Shown: piece after piece, positions 1 through 11,996 of the stretch
How the letters are laid out: each line of letters starts with the position of its first letter
Position numbering within the stretch: the first letter of the stretch is position 1
Source of the DNA: Talpa occidentalis
Taxonomy: Eukaryota > Chordata > Mammalia > Eulipotyphla > Talpidae
Assembly (NCBI RefSeq): GCF_014898055.3
Contig: NW_023600993.1
Span: 13,574,214 to 13,638,213, forward strand
Length of the DNA: 64,000 nt
Direction of reading: 5' to 3'
The notes under the pieces: generated by a model
What the model saw: the letters and a program-made list of their open reading frames with translations, nothing else
Databases searched by the model: none
What the model was told of the DNA's origin: nothing
Translations under genes and position numbers: made by a program

Positions 1-1787
1 GTCACATTACCACCCACTCTGTAGGATTTACTAGTTCAAAAGACAGGCAGAAGTATTCTGAAATCCTTTGTTGCATCCAACTACTTTTGTTTTTTAATTC
101 AAAACCAGGGTTTCTAATGAGTACAATCTTTGATTATTGGCTATGATTTGCAACTGAATAACCCTGGGCTGTTATTATTTTAAACCGTGTATCTTAGAGT
201 CAAAATTTCATTAACAAAGTATTATTTCAAAGTTTTCCAAATGTGAAAGTACTGGAGATAGAACATTTTTTCCTAACAGAACAAATTGGGAAAATATACA
301 GAGAAATGGTAACATGTGAAACTGTAATTGCAAAAGTAATTAAGCATAGAATAAATGATTTACTACTATTGATATATACACTCTAAAAAATCAGTTAAAT
401 ATATGAATTTATTTTAAAATAATAATTTAAATTCTAGCCTATGTCATTTATATAATATCAAAAAGATGTTTAAAGATTCAGCAATATTTTGAGTTTCACA
501 GAAAATGCCAATAACTGGCATGAGTTTTCTCTAAATTGACGTGTAAACCAGTGGATTTTAACATGAATTTGTGGCTACACAATCTAAATTTATCAATAAA
601 TGAAGCAAAAATGAAGTTACTTTCTGTATTGAGTTATGCTATAATTAAAAAAGCATTTTATTGACTCATAAACCATACAGACTTCCTATGAAGTTTTGTA
701 GAAAGTTATAATTTGATCAATAATAATATTTAGAAACATAAGGTAAAAAGGGAAAGTTTAAAAATGTTCACCTTCAATTTATTTCATAGGTCACTGTTAA
801 ACCATCTAATAAGATAATTAAAAACATGCAAGCAGCTGGTACTACAGCTAAACAGATTAATGTAATAGTCTGTAGTCATATGTGCTGGCAAGGGGTTCGC
901 CTCTTTGGAGAGGAGAAGGTCAGCTGCCCTTGGGAAGAGGAGGGGGTTGATGGGGAGAGAATCTTCCTCCTAGCCAGTGGCCTTGTGCTGCAGTCGCTAA
1001 GTTAAATATCTACTGCAAACTGCTAACCAGCAAACTGCTTCTCTTCTTTCATACCCAGTAAGGGTCTCTAATTTTAGTCGTTAAATAAGAAATAGAGAGC
1101 TTATAAAATTTGATAGAAAACACTAATACTGGCCTTTAAAAAGTAAAAGATCTACTGTATAAGTTAATGATGGTCTTTCAATTCTTACAAATTTTCCATT
1201 TTAACACATCATCTGAAAATTAGTAGAAAATATATATTTTAATAAAAACTTCCAAAACGAGATCTGGTTTATTACTCTGGCAAAACATAATAATTCATTC
1301 TGGTGTCTTAGGAGTTAAATGCAGCTGTACTCATTCTGAATCAATGGAGCAGAGCCACAAAAGACACAAATCCAAAGTAAAACCTCCTAACCTACGAAAA
1401 ACAAATCTATAAGCCTTAGATACAGAAAGCAATGGAATTCATAGATTTGAAATTTTAAATTTCGTCAAAATTCCATCTCTCAATTTAAACTAGTAATACA
1501 TCTTTATTTTTACTATATCGACAAAGTAGTTATACAAAGGAAACAGAATAATATATCAGAAATTAAACGTTTCAAGTTTCAGTAACGATTGCTCTTTGCT
1601 CCCTTTCTGCTAACAGAAGTTACTTTCCATGAAACGCATTTAGAAACAAAATCTTCCTTTCAGTGTCTCTGTATTCAAGTATTATAAAGGAAACGCTACA
1701 ATACAAAAAGTTAAAGATGATGACAGTGAAGATGACATGGACTGGAAGATAAAAGCAGCTAGTAACTATTCAGCATTTACCAGATGA

Positions 1788-1865
1788 TAGTATCCTCATA
1801 ACAAATGTGTTTTATTACCGCACTTTAAAAGTGAGGAAATTGGGGCTAAGGTTTGTCCAAAGTAT
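1788..1865 (+). repeat. MIR-like SINE fossil
   Basis: The segment around gaggaaattggggctaaggt followed by gtccaaag resembles the MIR core (fraction shown: gaggaaactgaggctcagag, then cccaaggtcac). It is heavily diverged, as expected for an ancient mammalian SINE. Confidence 0.5.
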
Positions 1866-2149
1866 CCAAAGTATTTGGAATAAGGATTTTAGCAATTCAG
1901 TGCATTTAAACAGAGACTATGTCCTGAAACTGACAGTCTAAGATCACAATAATACAAATAAGTATTGGAGAGAATATAGATCCAGGTGACCAATTCAAGA
2001 CTGAATCTAAAAGTTAATGAAACTTCACTATATGCTATTAAAGTGCACACGTGCTGGGTGGTTATATGAGGTATTAGGCCACAATTCATGAGGTGAGCAT
2101 AGAATAATTAATAATATAAAGTCAGGGCTTTATGTATAGATTTTCAAAT

Positions 2150-2320
2150 GGTTTTTACCTTATACATTTTATCTTAATCTTTAAAAGAGTTGTGCTAAGG
2201 AAGCAGGTTAGACATGATAAAATCCGCTTTATGGACGACAAGGCTAATCTTTATCCTGGGCACAGTATATATAGCTTGAGTATGTTGGCACTCGGCTAAC
2301 AGCCAGAACTGGATTTCTGG
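2150..2320 (+). repeat. MIR-like SINE fossil
   Basis: Reads like a decayed MIR: an 'atccgctttatggacgacaaggc' region in place of the MIR 'ccattttacagatgaggaa' core, then a Cys/Ala-rich 'agccagaactggatttctgggg' end resembling MIR 'agctgggattcgaaccc'. Weak but ordered matches. Confidence 0.4.
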
Positions 2321-4635
2321 GGCAGTATAAATAATACATAAGTAGAACCGTTAGGTTAAAGGGTGCTTGAGGGTTGGAATATTTACATTTTTTCAAATAA
2401 TCTATTTCTAGTTAGTTTAAAAGAGCTATGATAGCAACAGAAAAATAATTTTCATTTTCAGAAGTACATTTTACTGACAATTCTGTTGTCATTTTAGTGT
2501 GATTCTGCAATAATTCCTAGGTTTGCAAGTTAACTTTAATATGAAAATATACCTCTGAGCTGTACTTCTATGAATTCAGCACTTAACCCTTGTCAAATTC
2601 ACAAAATAAGCTCATTATATTATAAGAGCTATTGCCTACTGAGTAAAAAAATATTCATTTCACACCTTAAGTACTAAAATACTATTTAATAACAGCACTG
2701 GTCTGCCAACTATTAAAAGCTCATTTTTATATACTGTACTACCTGAGCTTTTTATCTTGCCTTTTTAATTATAACAATAAATTAATATCCTAACATTACA
2801 ACACTGACAGACATTGATTAAAAATATATTAGTTAACAACATTAGTATTTATTGTGCAAAGTTTCATTAGGAATTCATTTTCAAAATATAATTATCATTC
2901 AGTAATACTAAGATACTTTAATCTTCAAACTATTCAAGAACAAAATAAACTATAAGATAATACTATGCCTTCACATTAACACATTTCTCTTAACTTTATA
3001 TTATGTTCATTATTTACTATAATTAGCTAAACTACAAATGTAATTATCATATAAAATTCACAATAAATTTTTTCATACACGTGTGAAGGGATTTTTCTTC
3101 CTTTGAAATACATCTTTTTTTTTCCTTTTGTCTTTGCTTTTTCTTTATTGTATTTGTATCTAATACCATGTTACCACTACAGATTTCATATATATTATCA
3201 TATTAACATTCCTGTTATATGCCAAACCATGAATATTTAATTAATCCTTTATATTCATGTGTGTGTGTGCATGTGCAAGATCAGCTATAACAAGTTCAGA
3301 TAGAGAATTCTACCTATTATTTAAATGTCAAATTCCAAGCTTTATACTATACTTCAGCACTAAGAGAAGAATTTGAAGAGTTCCAGCCTTCATAAGATAG
3401 AAGGAGTACAGTGAAAATATAATGACAACATATGAGCTTTACTGCTGTGATAAAGCCTATTACACCATGGGAACAAACCTTTTGTAGTCTCCATGACACA
3501 TGAATAACTGATTATCTATACGGACCCCAAATCATATAAAATAAAAATGTCAAGTGTTTCAATTACCAGCTCATTTCCAGAATTCATAAACAAATTGTAA
3601 AAACTTTCACATTTACCACATTCTTATTAAGTGCTTCCTGTATACAAGGTCCCACTCTAGATGTTAAAATCTAGAGTGAGATCTGAAGAAACAAATGGCA
3701 CAGTTCCGATTAGGAAATTAGAATATGTATTCAAATGAAAATATAAGTATTATAAGCATAAATTTATGTTTCTTATGTAAAGAGTTACAGTTTATATTCA
3801 AATGAATTTCTAAATGGACAGTGATTCTCACATACATTTTAGGTAAGCACCATTATGCAAGTATCAGAATTAATTAGCCATAAGAACACTGTACTCCAAT
3901 TATGTATTACCTTAAGAATATGCATACCTAGAATGCTAAAGGGTATTGAATTTGTACTAAATACTCCCTAAAAGAAATCAATCTAATTCAACAATACTTT
4001 GGTTCAGTATGTGACTTTTCAAATACCACTGAAAAGACTTTAACTGTTCATCTTATATTTCCCTGTTATGAAGGCACAAAATTCATAAACATTTACTCAA
4101 GTAAATTCAAGTAATAAGATACAAGTTTTTTGACTAGTGTACTTTTTTTTAAAAGTAATTAATTGGGATATAACAGTCCTGTTTGCACAAAAGTGAAGCA
4201 GGATATGAACAAACAGTAATTAACCATGGATTATATTTTATACTGTTAGATGCTCATAAGCAGCACACTTCATTTTAGTAGGTAACAAGTAAAAGGGGCC
4301 TTTACTACTATAACAGATTCATTGGAAAACAAAACAAATATGGATTATAATAAAGCTTAATACTAAATATGCATTAGGCTTATACGCTTTTTCCAGTATA
4401 GGATAAAAAAAAGATACCTAAAATAAGTTCATTTATTAAGAACTATAATGTTACATTTTCTGTTAGTAATAAGCCTTCAGAACAACTGCATATCACAATA
4501 CTCTTTACATTTGTTATGTACTTTTTTAAAGCAAAGGTAGCCAAGTTCCTTACTATTCTAAAATCAGAATCCAGTAATATTAGGTATCTTGTACATTACC
4601 TTGCAATATTATGTGTCTATGTATTCATCACCTAC

Positions 4636-4705
4636 CTATAGGAATTAAAAGTCCCATCAGAATCTAAAGTAGAACTTGCTCTTCTTCCATTTTTATTTGA
4701 ATCTC
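4636..4705 (-). CDS. TBC1D5: TBC1D5, second coding exon (codons 33-56 partial)
   Basis: This 70-nt exon has a long T tract and ccag acceptor (acceptor AG at 4707-4706) and a tag/gtaggt donor starting at 4635. Only one frame is open: 2 nt finishing Gly33, 22 codons (DSNKNGRRASSTLDSDGTFN then Ser-Tyr), and 2 nt (AG) beginning an Arg codon. The other two frames contain stops. It joins in phase to the exon at 48271-48367. In TBC1D5 the next residues, as I recall, are Arg-Lys-Glu-Trp-Glu-Glu-Leu; counting from this ATG puts that Trp at 59 and Leu at 62, which is where the known N-terminal LC3-interacting motif sits. That numbering supports the gene call. The Arg-Arg-Ala-Ser-Ser sequence resembles a basophilic kinase site. 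No orthologue of the following exon is visible at 1-4635. Confidence 0.9.
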
Positions 4706-5579
4706 CTGGAAAAAAAAAAATTAAAAACACTGAAATAATGGAGATTACGAAACTAGTTATTTCAGCTGCAAAAATATGTGTGACACCTCTAAGCAGTATT
4801 TGGGTCAAAAAGCATCAACGCCTTTGTCCTACTCCCCACAAATATCTTTTCTAATCTGAGTCCTTTAGGCAGCAAATAATTTTGATGCTAAAATATAAAT
4901 GAAACTACCATCTTTAACTTGGCTAGGAACACTACCAAAGTAATTGGTAAAAGGAACAAAAGAAGTACAGTATGGACATTTCCTTCTTATGAAACACAGA
5001 TGAATGCAAAATTTGTATGGCATTTAATTACACTAAATAATGTTCATGATGCTGATAAAAAAAAAAAAAGACCAACTCTTTTGTTAGTAACCACATCACC
5101 CATCCTGAATACTGGTACAATCAAAAGAGGGCAAGAGGAGAGCAAACTGAAATGCTTTCAGTCCCCTGTTCTCTACTCTTGAAGAGTTTGGGAAGCAGGG
5201 TCAAGACAGAAAACAGCTTTGGAGATGATTATCACAAATACATCCTAAGGAGCTTTTAATACACCTTATTATTATTATTCCCCAAACTTTATGTTTTAAC
5301 TGTGGGCAAAAGTTCAGTGGTTTAAGAAATGAAAAACCAACATCCAAAGGTTTCTTTGCCTTGTGTAATAATATCAAACATTTACACAAAAAATTTTCAC
5401 TCAAGACACTGGCATATTCATAAAGTCAGATTTAGAACAAATCCATACCTATCAGTTTGAGGATTATAGAATAAAAATAAATTTGCTTAAAGTTTCACAA
5501 AACGCTTGCCAATGCCACATATAAAATACATATTCTTTTTCAAAGAAATTTAATTTTAATAATTCAAATTTTAAAATAT

Positions 5580-5715
5580 ATACTTCATGGAAACTTTTGG
5601 TGGTGAACATAATGTAGCATTATGCAGATATCAAATTTTAATGCTGTACTCCTGAAACTTACATGTTATAAAGCAATGTTAATTCAATAAATTTTTTAAA
5701 AGGGGGAAAAATAAA
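5580..5715 (+). repeat. Old L1 3' end (L1M-type 3' UTR fragment)
   Basis: Contains the typical mammalian L1 3'-UTR order: a gtgaacataatgtag segment, then tgctgtactcctgaaactta, then attcaataaattttt and an A-rich end. Only the terminal part is present, as usual for 5'-truncated LINE copies. Confidence 0.6.
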
Positions 5716-5719
5716 ATAT

Positions 5720-8695
5720 ACATTTCAAAGTATAGTTTTTATAAATCCATAGTAAACTACTATTAAAGATATCTTTATTCTTAGAAACAAATTTAAAAGA
5801 CTAGAGTCTGATTACGTTTTACACTCCTAATTCCTGTAACATAACTTTCAAACATCAGGTTAAATTCATTTTTATGATATTTAATGCTTAATAATGTAAT
5901 GATTTATCCAATTTTAATTTATACTTTTAATCCACTTTGAACAATCTAAGGTGCCACTGGAGATCATCACAGTGGTCCTGGTTAAGTCAAATAGTAATTA
6001 TGGAGCTTTCACTTTAAAGATGAGATTATTTTTAATTATTGAGTATAGTACTTAAGGTACCAACTTATATAATTATGCTACTCATTAAATGGTTATTGAA
6101 AGCTAAAATGTAATTTTAATGACAGCTACCTATTTTTCTTTGCACATTTTATAGTTGACAGATTAGTCAAGAATGTTGGTTCTCTTCAAAATGTTTGCAG
6201 CTGTGCCGAGAGTGTTTAGCAGGATGAGAACTGGACTGAGCTCACCTTGTGAACTTTTAACTCCATTTTTTCCAAAGTATACTTTCAGATTTTTTTCCTT
6301 TGATAAAAATAAAAATCCTAAAATGAATTACATTCAAAATGGTTGAAATAGATGAAAATAATATAGAATGAAAATAACCCAAACCACTGTATATGATCCA
6401 TCTAGTAGGGCATATTTTGTTAATTCTTTGAAAACATGGGTACAGTAAATTCCTCATACAATGCATACTTCATTGTCTTTAAAAAGAATTAATGGTTTTA
6501 TAACAAAAAAACTAAAAAGATGTAAGGAAAGTTAGTATCTGTCTTGATAAATGAAAATTTCCTACAACACATGTTATTTAACAGCTTGCAGACATTTCCT
6601 GTGAAACATTCCGTAATCAGCATAGAATAAGTACTATATGATACATTTAAAATATCAGCCTTCTTTCTCCTTAAAACCAAAGATTATGATTACTTAAATA
6701 CATAAAAATCTCACAAGTAGAATATTTCTTTCATTTTGATGATACTTAACAGATCAAATGCAAAATCCTTCAAATAATTTAGAGACATTTTTTAAACAAC
6801 TAGATTTTATCATAATATATTACAAAGGTTTTCTTCATTGTATTACTGTTTCAAAATGAACATGTCACTTAAATGTAACCTTCAAAGATGGTAATAAGGA
6901 AAAAAAGCAGTTTTTCCTTCTCAAAAACATACCAAATAAGGAGTACAATTGTTTCACTAAACAATACTAGAGAAAATATTTCAGACTTTGCTATATGGGG
7001 AAAAGGCAATAAAGTTTTGAAGCTGAAAAACTGCTTTGTTCCTTCAATCCTCTAGTTGAAATTAATTATAGCAAATGTTTATGAAAACATCTGTTCCTTA
7101 CAGTTATAAATTCTTAATTTTAGTATGGATGATTTCATACTTTTATTTTGAAAGGAAGTTATCTAACAATTGAAAGGTTTACCAAAAACCAGATTTTCTA
7201 ATTCTGGAAAATTGTGTATACAGTGGGCTATACCCTGTAGACATTTGTTTGTGTGAAACACTTGGTGGGGCTTAAAACTGAAAACTGGAAGAAATCAAAG
7301 ATAAACGGAAAGGTTCATCCTCCATTAAAGATGAACATGATAAAAACATATCTGTAATATAAGAAAACACCAACAAGAATTAAAAACAAATGCTAACTTT
7401 ACATTCAATCTAATTTGGAGGTAAGTGTAATAAACTAGGTATCAATTTTACTAGGGATTTGGTACCTATAATGCCAATGTAATTATGGAAAGGTATGTTG
7501 AGTGTTCCCCAAAAATAACAACAGAGGGTGCAAGAGAGTTTAATATGATGTTTTCAGTTGCTTATTCTGAATCCTTAACTAAGTTGTCAGGTAGTTGTAA
7601 CTAACCAGGATGCATAGGATGTTTCCAGATCCATCCCTTCATCCCCCCACCCCACAAACACATAAAAAGTATTACCAAGTAATCTTAAAGTCCTTTTAAA
7701 TGATCAAACAGTACAGATACTTAAGTATTTTAAAATAATGGAATTCCTTCTGATTGTTTAAAAGTAATTTAACAGTAAATTTAAAAAATACAATTGTGAT
7801 TTTAAAGGCATTTAAATATTCAATGTAAACTAACCAGTAAAATTATATATATTTATGATGTAAATTTTAAATAAATGCTTAAGTTATATGTAACATATAT
7901 GCATTATAGTTATTATATATAAAATACTGTATGACATTATATATGTATAAAAATAGTTCATCAATTATTGTAAATATTAAGTTTGAAAGTTATATGATAC
8001 ATTCATTTCTTATTAGTTGGTATGTAACTTTGTAAGATGAGTTCATAACATTCATAATTAAAATAAAATAAGTTGACTTGAAAACAATATGCTAGCAGTT
8101 ATACTGCTTTAGATAAAGAGAGTACAGTATTTTCCAGTAGTAATTTCCAACATACATGTATCTAACTTATTGCATACATATGTATACATATGTCAAACAT
8201 ATGTATAATTGAGACTGAAATTTCAAAACAGGATAAATAAAATTCTAGTCTCCTTTTTAGCTTTTACTGCAATCATGTTTAGCTAAGGGCACTGATACTA
8301 TCTATCTGTGCACTGTTGAAATCACACTGAGGGAAGGTTTACAAGATTTCTATAGTGCCTTTTATGCATAAACATCTGCTTAAAGGAAAATCAGAGATTT
8401 TAAACTAGATTAGGTTAAAAACAACTAGAACAATGATATAAATGAGCATACCTACTGAATTGTGCCTTTAGTTTACATCAAAAAACATCAAGTTTTAGAG
8501 TATCACATTATTTTGGTATGAATTCTGACAAGTATTACATAGTAAAGAAAGGATTTCTCTCCGAATTGTTAGAGAAATGTTACCAAGTGTAAGAGGGGAT
8601 AACTAATTTGGTTTAAATTAAATTGAAAACAAATCTATGGGAAGCCACATTTTAGCTGTGAAAAGATAATATGGCATTAACAAGTATAAAGACCT
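5720..8695. other. AT-rich intronic stretch, nothing recognised
   Basis: About 3 kb of unique-looking AT-rich sequence. The only structure I noted is an 18-bp perfect palindrome at 8176-8193 within a TA/CA-rich patch. Confidence 0.4.
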
Positions 8696-8714
8696 AAAAC
8701 CTTGTGTGTTTTTT

Positions 8715-9050
8715 TTTTTTAATTTTTTTTTTAATTTTTTTTTTTTTTTTATAGAGGCATGTTTTCTTTCTTTCTTTCTTTCTTTCTTTGTTTGTTTGTT
8801 TATCCATGCACTGGGTACAGTCAGAAGCGCGGGAGGGTGAGAGAATTCACCAGAGCCAGAGCGGGGAGCAGAGCAGGCAGAAGGACTGAAGTACACTGCT
8901 GAGGGGAGCAGCGGGCGGCAGGAGAGGTCTGCGCACCATGTGGGACCCTCCTCCGGTGGCCGGGAAGCAGCCGGGGATCGAACCGGCGCCTCAGAGGCCG
9001 CGGGCAGCTTCGCAACCCAGCGCTCAACCGCTGCGCCACGGGGGAGGCCC
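8715..9050 (-). repeat. tRNA-derived SINE, young copy with extended 3' tail
   Basis: Full-length copy in minus orientation. Its tRNA-like head (ggcctccc...gtggcgcagcggttgagcgc, with a B box ggttcgatcccc) lies at the right, the body in the middle, and an (AAAC)n/(AAAG)n and A-rich tail at the left. It is flanked by a perfect 15-bp target-site duplication, ccttgtgtgtttttt, at 8700-8714 and 9051-9065. Beyond the usual body the tail carries a 15-nt extension (8751-8765) shared with the copy at 16902-17225. It differs from that copy at only about ten body positions by eye. Confidence 0.9.
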
Positions 9051-9360
9051 CCTTGTGTGTTTTTTAAATGAATTAATATTACTACTAAAATGTTTTAGTC
9101 AAATATAAAGTCCCATTCAAAGTAAATGTTAAGAAAACAATAATTTATGAATTGAGAATACTGATAAACTGACACACACTAAAGATAATACCTAATGGCT
9201 CAGCACCATCTACGAAGGCAGGAGCCACCAAGGATATAAGCTACAAACTCAGGACCAACAATTAAGGTCTAGGAGTCAAGGGTCAATTAAATAAAGAAAT
9301 TTGTACATTTAATAATTTTCCATCTTCTCTATTATTGTTATCTACACATTTAGTTTTCTA

Positions 9361-9632
9361 AATGGTGGTGCAGGGGTTGAAGCACTGCACTGTGAAGCAA
9401 TCTGCAGCCTCTGCAGCATGAGTTCGATCCCCAGCCAGCCAGGGAACAACCCACATGGTGCAGGAGACCTCTCCTATCTTGCTCACTGCTCCCCTCAGCA
9501 GTGTATTTCAGTCAATCTGCCTGTTCTGTTCCCTACTCTGTCTCTGGTGAATCCTCTCAGCCCCCTCCCGCACCTCTGTCCTGTACCCAAGCTCTTGTAT
9601 GCATAAAAAAATAAATCTAAAAAAAAAAAAAG
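9361..9632 (+). repeat. tRNA-derived SINE, older subfamily
   Basis: The head (gtggtgcaggggttgaagca), B box (gagttcgatccccagcc), the body motif cccctcagcagtgtatttca and the tail ataaaaaaataaatct plus A-run place it in the same family. The 5' end is eroded or truncated and I see no clear target-site duplication. Confidence 0.8.
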
Positions 9633-11467
9633 AAATCAGGATATTCAAAAGCACTCATGTAGGAGTTACAACAAGATGGCAGAAGAGTGAAGATACCAGT
9701 CTCCATTGCCCATACATATGACAAAATTATGTACAGACAAAAACATCAGTCCTTTGAAGGATGACTGGAAGGCCATCATTTTCACAAGGAAAAGTGACAG
9801 CAGAGAAGACAGGAAAAACTGCACAATACTATTGCTTAGGACACTATCAGGGCAACGCAACCCAAGAGAGAGGGAGGGAAGGGTGCTAAACGGAGCCTTT
9901 TCAGGTTGGTGACTGATGGGCTCCTGCCCACAATGGCAACTTTAGAAACTGGAGAATGCAGCCAGATGTGAAAAACAGAGAGGCCTATCTCAAGAGAATG
10001 GCAGGATTCAGGAAACCAGAGATCCTAGGTTGAACACTAGAAGAAACGATAAACACCAGCATAGGCAGCTGCCACACTATTAGAAGTCAACCAAAGAAAT
10101 CAGTGCTAGAGGGAGAAACAGCCCACACCTGTGCCTTTAGAGATGTTTGAGGCCACTGGATAGTCCTTGCAATTGCCCGTGTTGGGTTTATCTAAAGAGA
10201 GTGGGGCTGTCAGTTTGAGCCTCACACGACCCTAGAGATAAAGCTCAAAGCTCAAGCTGGGGGAAAGTCTGGTTATAGTAACTTCACATAGGTAAGAAGA
10301 GGTGCACTTGTGTCCCTGAACATAATAGGTGCCTCTTTGTAACTGGCTTCTGAAATATGAAATACCCACCTCACTCCCATCTGGGCCTAATGTCAGTATA
10401 ACATTCACCTAAGTGCTTGCTGCTTCTAATCAGTTCAGAGCACCTAGGCCCTGCCAGCAGGAGTTTGTGCCTCAGGCAAAGATTTAGTAAGTGAAAACCT
10501 TTGAGAACAGACTGAGCTCTACAATTGCAGCCCCCTCTCAGTGCCACAACTCCTGAGTGCCAAAACACCTGTGATCACCATTGGGAATGCTGCCTGTCCG
10601 GCCTGAATCCTCAGGTCCTAGATCACTCCGTCCTGCCTGCATCACTGGGAAAAACTACCGGCTACAGAACATGCAACTGGAGCTAGACCGTAAGGAATCC
10701 ATGTTAGCCTGAGGTTACTAGAGAAGCTATAATGGAACTGGCACAGGGAAGGGTGTAGTAACAGAAAGTCTGCAGCAGTCCTTTAGGAGGATTCAACTCT
10801 TGGCATTCTCCAGCAACAATCTCCTGGCATCCTGTGACCATGACTTCTACCCTTTTTGCCACTGTAGCACCAGATATCTAAACAGGTGAAGATGCACCAT
10901 ATTGCTACGAAGTAACAGACACTCCAGGATCATAGGTAAACAACTACAAGTATATTCTTTTTTTTTTTTTAACTACAAGTATATTCTGCACCTTGTAATC
11001 TTAATATAAGGTTAAAACATCAAGGTAAGAAAAAAAGCTCTTTAACCGATCAAACTAAAACTGAAGAGACAGAGGAATTTACCTTGAATGATGGAACAAA
11101 ATGCCAGAAAAAAAGCTAAATCTAGCAGAATGTGGTAATTTATGTGAAGAGTAGTTGTAAGCAACCGTTCCATCCTCAATGGAAAAAAAAAAAAAAAAGG
11201 CTTTTTTTTTTTTTTGAGAAAATTAAGAATTACAGGAACTATGAGAAAGCTTTTTAATGGAAATAATGAACTTGTAGACTTCTATATCGAAACTAAAAAA
11301 CAGAAGGTTTCAAGAGTAGACTAGAGCAGCAACTAATAAAATAAGCAAGTATTTCCACTTGGTAGTGGAAAACACAGACCAGCAAAAAGATGAAAGAATT
11401 GAAAAGAACAAAGATACTGTAAGAGACCAAAGAGACAGTATCAAACAAAATACACATCATATGAGGT

Positions 11468-11528
11468 CTCTGAAGGAGAGGAAAAAGAAAAAGGAGAGGA
11501 GGAGAGAAAAGGAGAGGAGAAAGAAACT
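11468..11528 (+). repeat. Purine-only GA-rich tract
   Basis: An almost uninterrupted run of A and G (gagaggaaaaagaaaaagg and similar) inside the old L1. The strand asymmetry could allow triplex or H-DNA formation, but it may simply be a diverged A/G simple repeat. Confidence 0.6.
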
Positions 11529-11729
11529 TCATTTAAAGGAATCCATAAGAATTTCCTTAATGTAGAAAATTCTGACCCAAAAAGCACAGAGAGATCCAAA
11601 TAAAATAAATCTGGACACCCCAAGACATATTATAATTAAACCGCTTAAAACTAATGATAAGGAAACATATTAAAGCACTAAGAGAAAAAATGAGGTATAT
11701 TTAAGGGGACCATATAAGATTATGTGCAG

Positions 11730-11996
11730 GGCCTCCCCTGGTAGCACAGCGCTTGAGCGCTGGGCTGCAAAGCTGCCCGCAGCCTCTGCAGCGCCAGTTC
11801 GATCCCTGGCCGCTGGCGAGGGTCCCACATGGCACGCAGACCTCTCGTGCCATGCCTGCTGCTCCGCTCAGCAGTGTATTTCGTCAGTCTGCCTGTTCTG
11901 TTCCCCGCTCTGGCTCTGCTGAATTCTCTCACCCTCCGGCACTTCTGACTGTACCCAGTGCTTGTATAAATAAATAATTCTTAAAAAAAAAAAAAA
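11730..11996 (+). repeat. tRNA-derived SINE inserted into the old L1
   Basis: Full-length copy (ggcctcccctggtagcacag head to aataaataattctt plus A tail) with a perfect 11-bp target-site duplication, attatgtgcag, at 11719-11729 and 11997-12007. Its presence inside the L1 dates it after that element. Confidence 0.9.

Larger units (their letters stand above)
1..4635 (-). other. TBC1D5: Start of the TBC1D5 intron after the second coding exon
   Basis: Intronic sequence downstream of the gtaggt donor at 4635. Apart from two MIR-like fossils (1790-1865, 2150-2320) and a locally GC-rich patch (about 880-1080), I see only AT-rich sequence with no recognisable element. Confidence 0.65.

Noticed and set aside
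300..345. Possible MADE1 mariner remnant (gcaaaagtaatt)
   Set aside because: Only about 12 bases match and no inverted partner is present.
3615..3690. Possible antisense L2 or MER fragment (gtgcttcctgtatacaaggt)
   Set aside because: Too short and too decayed to separate from chance.
4919..5182. An 87-codon plus-strand open frame near the second coding exon
   Set aside because: A-rich, low-complexity product, no splice signals, opposite strand to the gene, no family resemblance.
8805..9050. tRNA gene (A box and B box visible in SINE heads)
   Set aside because: The heads cannot fold into a full cloverleaf with proper acceptor stem and anticodon arm by eye, and each is joined to a SINE body with target duplications.
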